From positions 1 to 64,000 of the forward strand of contig JAQWNG010000043.1 of assembly GCA_029246385.1 (NCBI GenBank): 64,000 bases of DNA. Direction: 5' to 3'. Below are positions 43,265 to 52,945 of this stretch, piece after piece; within the stretch, counting starts at the first letter, position 1; the number at the start of each line of letters is the position of its first letter. The notes beneath the pieces are model-generated. The model searched no databases. It was not told where the DNA came from and saw only the letters and a list, made by a program, of their open reading frames with translations. Both the position numbers and the translations under genes were made by a program. Source of the stretch: Halioglobus sp. Lineage in GTDB: Bacteria; Pseudomonadota; Gammaproteobacteria; Pseudomonadales; Halieaceae.

Positions 43265-44740
43265 ATGAGTCATCGATATCTGCATCAGGCCATGAAGTTG
43301 ATTCTGTTATTTGCGTTGCTTTTTTTTGTGGTGCTGCTGGTTTGGGCATTCCAGTCGCGTAGTATGCCTGCGCTTCAAATCTGGCACACCACGACACTGC
43401 AAAGCGAGTTTCATAGCGCAGATGCGATAGTTGGTTATGAGCTAGCAGACTATCTAGAACAAGAGGGCCGTCTGTTTGACGAATTGGAGGCCAAGATCGT
43501 TTTACAAGTAAAGCCCACTAAACAACTGAGCTATGAGCGTTATAAAAAAGCAGGGGTGCAGAATCCGGCATGGCCTTCAAGAAACTGGAATCGCAGCTAT
43601 GAAATGGTCCCCGAGCAGATTAGAGGAGGCGTTTTATTGCTGCACGGGCTCAGTGATTCGCCATACAGCTTCCGTCGTCTCGCTGAAATTCTATATCAGC
43701 GAGGATTTTATGTCCTAGCTCTGCGTTTGCCCGGCCATGGCACTATACCAGCTGCCCTCACTGAAGTGCAGTGGGAAGACTGGCAAGCGGCGAGTCGCAT
43801 TGGTGCTAAACATGTGCGAAGCCGCATCGGCGCTACGTTGCCTTTTTTTATGGCCGGATTTTCTAACGGTGGTGCATTGACCATGACCTATGCATTGGAT
43901 GCCATGGTTGACGAGGGTTTACCAGAACCTGAACAACTATTTTTGTTCTCGCCTGAAATTGGTATCTCGCCTTTTGCGATGGTTGCAAATTCACAAAAGC
44001 TACTGAGTTTTTTGCCATATTTTGCTAAATTTAAGTGGCTGTCAATTCAGCCTGAATATGATCCGTTTAAATATAACTCGTTCCCCAAAAATGCGGCGCA
44101 GGAAGCATGGGAACTGACAGAGATTCTCAATGCGCGACTGACTGCTGCGCGTGCATCGGGGCGATTGAAAGATTTTCCTGGCGTGCTGACTTTTCTGTCT
44201 TGGCAGGATTCAACAGTGAAAACGTCAAAGACTATTGATCGGCTTTATAGCTCTCTGGACAATGATGATAGCGAGCTAGTGGTGTTCGACGTCAATCGAT
44301 TTGATTCGCTAGTGCCCTTTATCCCAGCAGCCAACGCTTCGCCGCTGTTAAGGCTCAAAGCTGATGATAATCTGCCTTACCGGCTGACGGTGATCACCAA
44401 TATTTCGGGTGACTCGCAGGAGATGGCAGAGAAAACCAAGGCACCTCACACTGCCGACATAGATACTCAGCGATTAAATCTGAGCTGGCCACAGGACGTG
44501 TATTCCTTGTCCCATGTGGCGATTCCCTTCCCGCCGGATGATCCTGTGTATGGCGCCTACCAAGTAGGTGACTCAGCGTATCGAGGCTTGCCACTGGGCG
44601 CGATGGGCCCGCGAGGGGAGACTCGCCTATTAATTGCGCCGGTGGGCCAGCTTATGCGTTTGCGCCACAACCCCTTCTTCACTTATATCGAAGCTCGTGT
44701 TGAGGAGGAAATCACAGAATCATTGTATTCCGCTAAATGA
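43265..44740 (+). CDS. membrane-anchored serine alpha/beta hydrolase (lipase-like)
   Basis: This 491-residue protein has one N-terminal membrane helix (~11-30), then an alpha/beta hydrolase domain. GGVLLLHGLSDSPYSFRRLAEIL holds the HG oxyanion region, GFYVLALRLPGHGT follows, and the nucleophile is the Ser of FMAGFSNGGALT (~205). It resembles monoacylglycerol-lipase-like S33/hydrolase_4 enzymes but is longer than usual by ~150 C-terminal residues, including a second possible active-site region LSHVAIPFPPDDPVY. The start is the ATG after AGAGGA. It is divergent from the small membrane protein gene and convergent with the PLC-like lipoprotein gene. Confidence 0.8.
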   Translation: MSHRYLHQAMKLILLFALLFFVVLLVWAFQSRSMPALQIWHTTTLQSEFHSADAIVGYELADYLEQEGRLFDELEAKIVLQVKPTKQLSYERYKKAGVQNPAWPSRNWNRSYEMVPEQIRGGVLLLHGLSDSPYSFRRLAEILYQRGFYVLALRLPGHGTIPAALTEVQWEDWQAASRIGAKHVRSRIGATLPFFMAGFSNGGALTMTYALDAMVDEGLPEPEQLFLFSPEIGISPFAMVANSQKLLSFLPYFAKFKWLSIQPEYDPFKYNSFPKNAAQEAWELTEILNARLTAARASGRLKDFPGVLTFLSWQDSTVKTSKTIDRLYSSLDNDDSELVVFDVNRFDSLVPFIPAANASPLLRLKADDNLPYRLTVITNISGDSQEMAEKTKAPHTADIDTQRLNLSWPQDVYSLSHVAIPFPPDDPVYGAYQVGDSAYRGLPLGAMGPRGETRLLIAPVGQLMRLRHNPFFTYIEARVEEEITESLYSAK

Positions 44741-44787
44741 TGCCGTTATAAAGAGCACTATTTTACTTCAAGGTGTCCTGCCCCTTT

Positions 44788-46197
44788 TCAATACGGGCCC
44801 AACGCATTAAGTTCATCGACAGTTATCACGGTGTCACCGATACTGATAAAATCAACAGTGACAAAATTGGCCATAGCCGCACGGACGGCTTCACATTCGT
44901 TAATGCGAGTCACTAGAAAAGGGTTGGAATTAACCTGCTCCGCTGACTCTGGCGAACCGAAGACACTCGTGAGGAAATTGTTAAAAATGAACAGATCATG
45001 ATTGGGATTCCCTCGATTAACGTCGCAGGAAAAATCCTCTGGGGTGGCAGCAGCATAGTTAGTTTCAAAGGCGTAATCCCAGACATACATTTGCCACGGA
45101 TAGGATGGATAAACTGATACGTCTTGGAACACAACGAGACGGGTACCAGCGTCAATCATTTGCCCCAGTGTAGGCCACGCTCCACCATCATGTTGGTACG
45201 TATATTTTTTGAGATCGGCAGCCTCGAAGGCAGCGGCAGTAAGCTCGGCAGTAACATAGGACTCAAAGATTATAGTCACTACCTCGCCGGGGTTTGCATC
45301 CAGAAAGTCAGTTATTTCTTGAAGTCCATCCGAGAGGGGCATGTTTCCGAGGAGACACAGTGCGTGACACAAAAATGGCTTTTCTGGATCCTCGTCAGGT
45401 AGTTGAATCTGGCCATTAAGAGGATTTGGATCACCCGCTTCCCAGGCGTCCAACATTAGCCCTCGGGCTCCCAAAGCCAGTTGACCCGATACATCCAAAG
45501 CCTGATTGGGCCCGATCCAGCCGTCTGTTGAATTGGACATTGCATTATGAGTGGTGGGATAGTGAACTTCATTATACGGGCGGCTACACAAGTATGACTT
45601 GCCGTTGCATCCGCTTATGGTGATTGTTTCGGTTTTGGTTACGGACACATCTCCATCATTGACTATTATCAACATCTCTTGATCACCGGGCGCAAAAGCA
45701 CTGATGTCAGTTGTAAATGAGAAGGGCGCCGTGGTGTCTACTTCGACCTCTTCGCCGACGACACCGCTAGGATAGAGACGGACCGAAGTTGGGGTCATCG
45801 GAGAGACGTTGATGTCAATTGTCAGGGTTGCATCACCCGCCGACCAACTTGTAGCGGTGGTGATGCTGGGGTAATTCGTGCCTTGTGTAAAAACAGCGGT
45901 TAATGGGGGAGCAGTTTTTCCCCACCATGAGTCCACGATGCTGGCGGGCACATTGAACGAGCAGTCAGGCCATTGTTCACCGCACCCGTCCCATCCAGAA
46001 AAAACCCAACCTTCGCTCGGCAGCGCTGTGTAGGTGACGGTATAATCGCCAGTGACATGATTCGGACAGGGCTGATCTTCCAACGAGCAGTCATTTTTCC
46101 CAGTAGAAGAAACAATATTGCCACTGCCTACTATTTTTTGCTCATGGGAGCAGGCTGTAATGGAGAGCAGCATAATCAAGGTAAACAGGATTCTCAT
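44788..46197 (-). CDS. lipoprotein with InlB-like Cys module, Ig-like region and PI-PLC-X domain
   Basis: This 469-residue lipoprotein has a signal with TAC (Cys16). Residues 17-106 form a compact module with four Cys (C37, C44, C72, C79) and a G-W-x-F-S-x-W core resembling divergent InlB B-repeats. Residues ~110-195 look like an Ig/beta-sandwich, and ~205-465 like a PI-PLC X-box domain with catalytic His217 (PTTHNAMS) and His278 (FLCHALC). DFLDANPGEVVTIIF is also typical. It should cleave a phosphodiester of inositol-lipid type or bind one; bacterial PLC-X targets vary. Its N-terminal module is the same as that of the upstream GH-A lipoprotein. Confidence 0.82.
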   Translation of the reverse strand: MRILFTLIMLLSITACSHEQKIVGSGNIVSSTGKNDCSLEDQPCPNHVTGDYTVTYTALPSEGWVFSGWDGCGEQWPDCSFNVPASIVDSWWGKTAPPLTAVFTQGTNYPSITTATSWSAGDATLTIDINVSPMTPTSVRLYPSGVVGEEVEVDTTAPFSFTTDISAFAPGDQEMLIIVNDGDVSVTKTETITISGCNGKSYLCSRPYNEVHYPTTHNAMSNSTDGWIGPNQALDVSGQLALGARGLMLDAWEAGDPNPLNGQIQLPDEDPEKPFLCHALCLLGNMPLSDGLQEITDFLDANPGEVVTIIFESYVTAELTAAAFEAADLKKYTYQHDGGAWPTLGQMIDAGTRLVVFQDVSVYPSYPWQMYVWDYAFETNYAAATPEDFSCDVNRGNPNHDLFIFNNFLTSVFGSPESAEQVNSNPFLVTRINECEAVRAAMANFVTVDFISIGDTVITVDELNALGPY

Positions 46198-46412
46198 AAT
46201 GAGCTCATTTTTTGGTTAATTTGAAAAAAGCATGCACGTTTAGTGTAACGGACTTTTTCTTAAATATTGAGATTGAGAAGCCACTTTTCCTAGATTAGTT
46301 TGAATAATGACACGAAGCACGCTTAGCAGGCAGTGTTTTAGCCAGATTTTCTCGTTTGAGCAGGTTCTTCAGGATCAAACGCAGGCCAACGGACTGATGA
46401 TGGCATCACCTT

Positions 46413-48563
46413 TTATTCGACAGTGCCTCGCAGTAGCGTTACTGAATCAGGCCGAACTTCTATTGTCAGGCGCCCATCGGTCACGTCCAATTGATCCAAT
46501 GGCTCTATCATATAATTCCACAAAAACGCCTCCTCCGCGGCAAAGTCAAAACCCGGGCTTGCAAAGTCAGCGTCTGGCCACCGGCGATAGCTCTCTGCGA
46601 AGGTGTTGCGGTATGCATCAATGCGATGACGAGTCGCCTGACCTTGCCATCCTGCGGCCTCTATCGTCAGTTGAAAGGCCTCGCTTACATGACCTACCCT
46701 GGGCGCAGCATAAGCCAATGCATTCGCCAGCGACTCGGCCAAGCTGGCATCAAGGTTGGGACAGTCATGAAGTAACTGCTGTGCTGTGGTGCCTGCTTGA
46801 GCCAGTGCCGCGATTTGCGCTTCTGTGTCTTCGCTTTCGAACGCTGTGCAGCCAATCAGTTCGGGGGCGACATCTTCATTGAAGACCAGCCCGTCAGACA
46901 ACAGCCCTCGGGTAAATTGCTCGCTGACAGTCTGATTTTGGCCCGCCACGACAATCACCATCTCATCGTCCTCGCGGGAGGCCAGAAGATGGAACGGGAA
47001 CGCCCCGTCTAATTCGTTGATTACTGCGATGCGTTCCCCCTGTAACTGCGAAAGCATCCAGAAAGAAGTGGCGGTGGGCTTGGGAAGGTTATTCACGGTT
47101 AGAAGTCCCATGCGGGTCTCTACCATATCACTAGCGCCCCAGTCCCAAGCCTCGAACCGATAAAGGCGATCATGATCTTGCGCCGCCATCGTGGCAGCCG
47201 TTGCCACTTCCTCTGCGGCACCACGGTGATCGCAGAGCACGGCTTTTGGATTAACGCCTGTCGGTGTAGGTACTCCACCATCAAAGCTTGCGATCGCGCT
47301 TGGGTCACAAGTGGTTGTAACGTCAGCGCCAGACAGGGCTGCGGCATACTCACCCACATCGATTATGAGGTTTTCATTAGTGCCCCAGGAACGAACCTCC
47401 TCTACGGAATTTTCAAGCAGGAACCGTTCGGATTTGCTGTAGTTATGGTAGACCAAAAAGTCGAAGCTGCTGGATGTGCTGGATGTGCCGCTACAAGTCT
47501 CCTGGATCAGCTTTAGAGCCGGACCGTCTAGTGGATTGATGCCGCGCTCCCATGACGATATATCCGGTCCACCCACTAGTACCGGTGATCCTGCACCTAA
47601 CGTGTCACGAACTTGCTGTGCTGAGGCGCACCACATGTTCACGAAGCTGGTCTGATTGGACTTCCACCAGATCTGGTCTGGTTCGTTCCACAGACCAATG
47701 CGCAGTTTAGGGTTAGCCCCATCAAAGTCTACGAGTAGTTGGGAGATGGTGATATTCAGGTAGTCGAGCCACGAGAAGTCCCCTACGATATCCATGGTGG
47801 GAGGACCGGCCCACCAATCGTCGTCGGTACAAGAACAGGCGATATTCTGACCGGTAGGGTTGTCATTCGCCGCAACGTCCACCTCTCTGAGGATGTGATA
47901 GGTATCGTTGCCTTTCGCGACAACACAACCTGAGCAGGTCTCTCTCAAGAATGCTGGCGTACCCATTAGTGACCAGAACATCGAAAAGCCTCGCGAGTGA
48001 AGCTCCGCTATTTTGCTGCGGTGCGTGATATCTTGCTCAAGGGCAAACCGGCCATGTTGAATCTTATCCCAATATCGGATCGCGCCGGGCGTGCACGTCA
48101 ACGGCTGTGCACACATGAGTTGTATGATGCGGTCAATGTCTGCGGTGTCATTCAATCGCTTGCCCGCATCGAGGTTCACGCTGCGAAAAAGGTCACCGAA
48201 GGGTTTCTCCTCTGCATTGTCGATGTTGAGCGTGACGAGGTGATCACCTTGTGTGAAAACAGCGGTCAATGCCGGCGTTGTTTCTCCCCAATACAACTCT
48301 ACGGTACTGCCGGGTAAATTGATGACGCAGTCCGGGAATTGCTTGCCACACCCTTGCCATTTAGAAAAAATCCAGCCTGCTCTCGGCATCGCTGTGTACG
48401 TAACGTCGTAATCGCCAATGACATAATTGGCACAAGGATGATCTTCTAGTAAGCAGTCATGTCCACCGTTAGAGGAAATAATGTCGCCATTACCGACTAC
48501 GTCCAGCGGATGAGAGCAGCCTGTGACGCATATCAAAAGTGTCAGGGCCAATAGTGTTTTCAT
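46413..48563 (-). CDS. lipoprotein with the same Cys module fused to a GH-A (GH39-like) glycosidase domain
   Basis: This 716-residue lipoprotein has Cys16. Residues 17-106 align without gaps to the next gene's module, about 55 of 90 identical by my count, with C37, C44, C72 and C79 all conserved. From ~110 a TIM-barrel glycoside hydrolase domain follows. RIGLWNEPDQIWW puts the acid/base at Glu294, and the nucleophile is probably the Glu in IIDVGEYAAAL (~450); this is the clan GH-A, GH39-like pattern. A C-terminal beta-sandwich (~550-710) is likely. The start is the ATG after GAGGATAGG; the longer frame is rejected because the signal peptide needs this Met. It lies 215 bp upstream of the PLC gene on the same strand. 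Confidence 0.8.
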   Translation of the reverse strand: MKTLLALTLLICVTGCSHPLDVVGNGDIISSNGGHDCLLEDHPCANYVIGDYDVTYTAMPRAGWIFSKWQGCGKQFPDCVINLPGSTVELYWGETTPALTAVFTQGDHLVTLNIDNAEEKPFGDLFRSVNLDAGKRLNDTADIDRIIQLMCAQPLTCTPGAIRYWDKIQHGRFALEQDITHRSKIAELHSRGFSMFWSLMGTPAFLRETCSGCVVAKGNDTYHILREVDVAANDNPTGQNIACSCTDDDWWAGPPTMDIVGDFSWLDYLNITISQLLVDFDGANPKLRIGLWNEPDQIWWKSNQTSFVNMWCASAQQVRDTLGAGSPVLVGGPDISSWERGINPLDGPALKLIQETCSGTSSTSSSFDFLVYHNYSKSERFLLENSVEEVRSWGTNENLIIDVGEYAAALSGADVTTTCDPSAIASFDGGVPTPTGVNPKAVLCDHRGAAEEVATAATMAAQDHDRLYRFEAWDWGASDMVETRMGLLTVNNLPKPTATSFWMLSQLQGERIAVINELDGAFPFHLLASREDDEMVIVVAGQNQTVSEQFTRGLLSDGLVFNEDVAPELIGCTAFESEDTEAQIAALAQAGTTAQQLLHDCPNLDASLAESLANALAYAAPRVGHVSEAFQLTIEAAGWQGQATRHRIDAYRNTFAESYRRWPDADFASPGFDFAAEEAFLWNYMIEPLDQLDVTDGRLTIEVRPDSVTLLRGTVE

Positions 48564-48656
48564 GAACCTATCCTCTATGGGCAAACGGTTCTTATACTCA
48601 ACGCTAACACACTAACGGATTTTTCTCTGAAATGTTTGAATTGTGAAACTGACTTC

Positions 48657-49110
48657 CTATAGTTCGGCGTTTAGATGCTCCTTGCCTATTATAATGACCG
48701 ATCTACCAATGATTAGCCGTTCATCTAAATTTGCCAGCGCACTGGGAAGTTTTTCAAAACGTTGGATGCGTTCAATATGAGGAGAGATCTTAACCTGTTG
48801 ATAAAGGTTACTCTCGCGCCAATTCCGGCGCCAGCATGCCTTGATCTATGATTGCCGAACACTCACTTCTTTGCGGTGCTGTGTGGGCGTTAAGATAGTT
48901 GTATTACCTGACAGCATATCGGAGCTGGCCCGCGGAAACGAGTATACCGGCTGTTGTTGTAATGCCATCAGTCGGCACAATATGCTTCATTGTGTCCGAG
49001 TTTTCATATGTCCTCTTGCGCAGTCTATCCATCTATCCATCGCACCCTGGCAGCTGTGGAAAATATAGTCCACCTTGTCGATGTGGATCACGCACCAGAG
49101 TACCGTAGAT
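48657..49110 (-). pseudogene. decayed MDR-family (quinone reductase/zinc-alcohol-dehydrogenase-like) gene
   Basis: On the minus strand two fragments of one gene are recognisable. The first, at about 49036-49110, reads GTLVRDPHRQGGLYFPQLPGCDG and then meets a stop: the N-terminal 'P-x-x-P-G-x-D' region of MDR dehydrogenases. The second, at 48657-48845, reads APELARE then, after a frameshift, KISPHIERIQRFEKLPSALA and GRSVIII before TAG: the usual MDR C-terminus. Between them ~190 bp has stops in every frame and lacks the nucleotide-binding GGxGxVG. The gene is therefore inactive. The TonB receptor gene begins 136 bp away on the other strand. Confidence 0.6.
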
Positions 49111-49245
49111 AATTGCAATGCATGTAAAAACGCTGTCTAAATGGCAAAAATTTGTTAACGTTAGCCTAGCGGTCGGATTATCTGTGGAAGCCTTGTCTGA
49201 ACGCGCGTTAATAATTAAAAAAACGAAAGATTGGAGGTCTCTGCT

Positions 49246-51678
49246 ATGGACACGTTTGAAGCGCGCAATATGATTAGCCTGCTACTCTCTTGCATAGTGA
49301 CGTCAACCTCGTGTATTCCGACCGCGCTTGCTGCTGGAGACTCGGCCTTAGAAGAAGTGATAGTGACGGCCCGCAAGCGGGAGGAATCACTGCAGGATAC
49401 GCCATTAGCGGTGTCTGCGTTCACCGGGACGGCACTGCTTAAGGCGGGTGTTTCGAACCTTGCTGATATAACCGAACTGGTACCGAACTTGCAGATCAGT
49501 CGCCCGGCCCGAGATGCGAATATTTATATACGCGGTGTTGGTCCTACCCGAGGCGCCACTAATGTGACCGAACTCAGCGTAGGCGTATACCTCGATCAGG
49601 TGTTCTTACTAAAACCTCAAGGTCAGTTGCTAGATCTAGCTGCCATTGAATCTGTGCAGGTTCTGCGTGGGCCGCAGGGTACATTGTTTGGCAAAAATAC
49701 CACTGGGGGTGCCTTACTGGTCACGACGGTAAAGCCGTCGGATGAGTTTGGAGGCTTCGGTCAGGTGACAGTTGGGAATCTAAGCCAGCTAAGCGTCAAG
49801 GCCTCTGTTGACATACCCATTAACGATAGCTTGATGAGCAAGCTAACAGTTACCAGCGTGCAGGCCGACGGTGGGTGGAATGATCCTAGTGACGGCACGG
49901 ACCTGAATAACGATGATAGGCAAGGTGTCTTCGGACAATTACTGTGGCTGCCTTCGGACGATGTCACGGTTGATTTTGGAGTTTTCCATAATCGTATTCG
50001 AGAAAATTTGCTAGCCAATGGCAACTGTGTGGTGACCAACCCTGCGGCTCAAGTTCAGGCCCAAGGACTGATAACACCTGTCAGCGGTTTTAAGGGAATT
50101 GCAGATTATTGTGAGGAGGCTAGTGATTCGGTGTCACCTTATTACCCTCCACAACGAAAATTTACGGTGGACGCGAGCTTGGCATCGATGAATGCTGCGT
50201 GGGAAGTCAACGACACTACCAGCTTTCGCAGCATTACTGCCTGGGTATACCAGGAAACACCGAACTTCGTTGTCACTAACAGTTTTGTTGGACAGCCGAG
50301 TGGGCAATTCTCGCTGAAAGATGGTGATTCGACACAAATAAGTCAGGAGTTCCAGCTGAATGGCGATTTGCTTAGTGACTCGCTGCATTATACGGCTGGT
50401 TTTTACTATATGAATGACAAAACGGATACCGGTAACCTAGCAAACTGGAACGGCGTCAATGGAGTTTGGGGAGCAAGCGGGGGGGATGTTCCGGATGGAT
50501 TAGTCGCGGCGCTCTCTAATTACAGTCAAACTGGACAGACCAACAAAAATGATTCCTACTCTGTTTATACCCAGTGGAGCTGGGATTTCACGGAGCAACT
50601 CGAGTTAACCGCGGGACTGCGTTACGGCTACGAACAGCGTGACGTTAAGACACGCCGGCAAGATTCAATACCCCCCTGGGAGGCGTATGAGGATGTGCCT
50701 GGCGCATTGATTATTCCAGGACTTACAGCGTTGTTGCCCACTGATGTGTTTTTCAATAGCGCGTTGGACGCGCTCCCTTTACCGTTAGATGAGCTGGAAA
50801 ATCTGCAGGCTAATAAAAATTTCGATAGTCTGACACCGATGGCCAGTATTGGTTATAACCTTCCAGATGATATGTTGTCAGATAACATCAATGGACTGTT
50901 ACTTTATGTAAGTTACACCAAGGGGTTTAAAGCTGGAGGTTTCTCTGATTTTTCTACCGGTGAGCTTATTCCGTTTGATGAGGAAGAGATTTATAGCACC
51001 GAAGTGGGCGCGAAACTTGATGCTTGGGATAATCGGTTGCGCGTAAACGCAGCGCTGTTCAATATGGACTACAGCAATATGCAGCTGTTTGTAGCGCGTC
51101 CAGAACAGGATCCAAATGCTGTTGGTAGTTTTCAGGGTGTGGTCAATGCGGGAGACTCGCAGATTAAGGGCGCGGAATTAGAAGTAACAGCGCTGCCGAC
51201 TGAAAATTGGCTGATTAATTTTTCTGCAAGTTATGCTGACGGTGTGTTTAAAGAGTTTCAAGATTTTACCTTCGAGGGAGGTGAAGTTATTGGTTTGGAT
51301 CGATCAGACGAGGATCTTCCATCTTTACCGGAGTTGACGTTTAATCTTGGTATTCAATACGACTGGAATACCAGTTTTGGCGGTTGGACGGCCCGCGCCG
51401 ATGCTTACTATCGTGACGAGCTGTACTGGGGTTTCGATGCGCTGAGTTGGAGTATTCCATTGGCAAGAGAGGCTGCGACCACGGACAGCTTTACGGTGTT
51501 TAATGCGCGTTTAAGCTGGCAGGTTAATGATGCACTTACGGTAACCGCGTGGGGCAAAAATCTTACGGACAAAACCTACTACGATGGCGGCGTAGGCGAG
51601 GCGCAAAACCTCGGTATCGCCAATAAAGCGTTTGCGCCACCGCGCCTTTATGGTCTTGACGTGCGTTATACATTTTGA
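49246..51678 (+). CDS. TonB-dependent outer-membrane receptor
   Basis: This 810-residue receptor has a signal peptide cut near LAAG (~30), followed at once by LEEVIVTARKREESLQDTP, plug (~45-165) with LRGPQGTLFGKNTTGGALL, a 22-strand barrel, and a C-terminal Phe in LDVRYTF. It is of the same VIVTARKR class as the receptor at 14005-16260 but not a close copy: loops differ in length and sequence. The substrate is unknown; the catabolic neighbours favour a carbon source over iron. The start is the ATG after TTGGAGGTCTCTGCT, and the in-frame TTG at 49231 is not needed. Transcribed alone, towards a phosphoesterase gene. Confidence 0.94.
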   Translation: MDTFEARNMISLLLSCIVTSTSCIPTALAAGDSALEEVIVTARKREESLQDTPLAVSAFTGTALLKAGVSNLADITELVPNLQISRPARDANIYIRGVGPTRGATNVTELSVGVYLDQVFLLKPQGQLLDLAAIESVQVLRGPQGTLFGKNTTGGALLVTTVKPSDEFGGFGQVTVGNLSQLSVKASVDIPINDSLMSKLTVTSVQADGGWNDPSDGTDLNNDDRQGVFGQLLWLPSDDVTVDFGVFHNRIRENLLANGNCVVTNPAAQVQAQGLITPVSGFKGIADYCEEASDSVSPYYPPQRKFTVDASLASMNAAWEVNDTTSFRSITAWVYQETPNFVVTNSFVGQPSGQFSLKDGDSTQISQEFQLNGDLLSDSLHYTAGFYYMNDKTDTGNLANWNGVNGVWGASGGDVPDGLVAALSNYSQTGQTNKNDSYSVYTQWSWDFTEQLELTAGLRYGYEQRDVKTRRQDSIPPWEAYEDVPGALIIPGLTALLPTDVFFNSALDALPLPLDELENLQANKNFDSLTPMASIGYNLPDDMLSDNINGLLLYVSYTKGFKAGGFSDFSTGELIPFDEEEIYSTEVGAKLDAWDNRLRVNAALFNMDYSNMQLFVARPEQDPNAVGSFQGVVNAGDSQIKGAELEVTALPTENWLINFSASYADGVFKEFQDFTFEGGEVIGLDRSDEDLPSLPELTFNLGIQYDWNTSFGGWTARADAYYRDELYWGFDALSWSIPLAREAATTDSFTVFNARLSWQVNDALTVTAWGKNLTDKTYYDGGVGEAQNLGIANKAFAPPRLYGLDVRYTF

Positions 51679-51747
51679 CGATTGCATCAATATCATGCTT
51701 GGATACAACGCATGGTTTTTTTCAGTTTGGGTAAGCTCTTTTCAACG

Positions 51748-52881
51748 TTATTGTCTTAAGTCTAGCCAGAATTCTGCGGTTGGGGTCTTTTTGTCTATAG
51801 AAAAAGCGCGAAAATAAACTCCCGCTGCAGTGATGTCCAACTCCAAAAATCCTTCTGTGGAATGCGCAAAGCGGGATCTATCGTTATGCCAAATACCGCT
51901 GACTTTGTTGCTGTTCCCAGCACCGCTAACCAAGAGGTAGCTGGCGCTGCTGTCATTATGCAATGGCTGCATTAGCTGTAGGCTGTGTTCGTGGCCGGCC
52001 GCGTGTATCACACGGTCATATTGGCTCATTACCCGGTTTTGCGCCTGTACCATTAATTGATAATTGGCATCTTGCGTATCCTGCGAAGCCGCTTCTGGAA
52101 AAAATTGATACAGGATATTCATAATCAGCCAGTAGCGAAAATCGCTAAGGTAACCGCCGTGCGGCCCCTCAGTAACCAGCGGATGGTGCTGGGCTACAAT
52201 GATGAGGTTCGATGGATATTGCTGCCTAATGCTTGCGAACGCATCGGCCATCGCCGCCTCGGAAGAATACTGCTTATCGCCCGTTAGCCACCATTGAGAA
52301 TCAACAAATACGATGCTGACGCCAGGAAGATTAATTGATGTCGGTAGCGTTATCCCTTCGCTTTCACGGGGTTCGAAAAAGACCTTGGCGTTGTTTTCGA
52401 GGCCGTACTGCTCAATATGAAGGGCTTGGCTATTGACCTCCGTGGCGTACCAGTCGTGATTCCCCGGGATTAGGTAAAGGCTAGCGCCGGAAACCTCGGC
52501 AACCTTAAGTTGCGCATCGAGGTAGCTAATAGATTCTAGCTGATCTTCCGTCCATTCCTGCTGGCCCACATCCTTACGAGGAAAACCTTGATAGTAAATA
52601 TTATCACCAAGCGCGATGACGGTGGTTCGGTTCGGGAATTGACTGGCGCGAGCGGCGACCTTCGCCATACTGGGTTGCCATGGATTGATTGAAGAGTGTC
52701 CTGCGTCACCATATAGAATCACACGCTGTATAACGTCATCGGCGTTTGGGGCAGGGGCTCGCGACTCTTCGCCTAAGAAAACATAGGGCTCGTTGTGCGA
52801 AGGTTTTATCTGAGGATTGAAATATAATAGTCCGACCAGTACCGCAACGATGACCATCAAGGACAATAGAAATCTTTTCAT
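51748..52881 (-). CDS. metallophosphoesterase (purple acid phosphatase-like)
   Basis: This 377-residue protein is anchored by an N-terminal helix (MKRFLLSLMVIVAVLVGLLYF) and so faces the periplasm. The calcineurin-like two-metal motifs are in order: LYGDAGHSS (~53), ALGDNIYY (~94), PGNHDWYATE (~140), VAQHHPLV (~232) and AAGHEHSLQ (~295). The order with GD(N)x...GNHDW and GHEH fits the PhoD/PAP-like group, releasing phosphate from esters. It is followed by the P450 gene's start across 64 bp on the same strand, but no functional tie is obvious. Confidence 0.88.
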   Translation of the reverse strand: MKRFLLSLMVIVAVLVGLLYFNPQIKPSHNEPYVFLGEESRAPAPNADDVIQRVILYGDAGHSSINPWQPSMAKVAARASQFPNRTTVIALGDNIYYQGFPRKDVGQQEWTEDQLESISYLDAQLKVAEVSGASLYLIPGNHDWYATEVNSQALHIEQYGLENNAKVFFEPRESEGITLPTSINLPGVSIVFVDSQWWLTGDKQYSSEAAMADAFASIRQQYPSNLIIVAQHHPLVTEGPHGGYLSDFRYWLIMNILYQFFPEAASQDTQDANYQLMVQAQNRVMSQYDRVIHAAGHEHSLQLMQPLHNDSSASYLLVSGAGNSNKVSGIWHNDRSRFAHSTEGFLELDITAAGVYFRAFSIDKKTPTAEFWLDLRQ

Positions 52882-52945
52882 AGTTTTTTGCTACTATTCT
52901 TTGAATTTGACTACAGCGGTGTATCGTTGATGCCTTTTATTATGT

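Noticed and set aside
46307-46882. 191-codon plus-strand frame overlapping the end of the GH-A lipoprotein gene
   Set aside because: It is a shadow of the minus-strand gene; composition is Ser/Arg/Cys-rich, no ribosome site, no family pattern.
49246-51678. The two TonB receptors as a duplicated pair
   Set aside because: They share the common plug signatures but differ in length and loop sequence, so they look like ordinary family members rather than recent copies.
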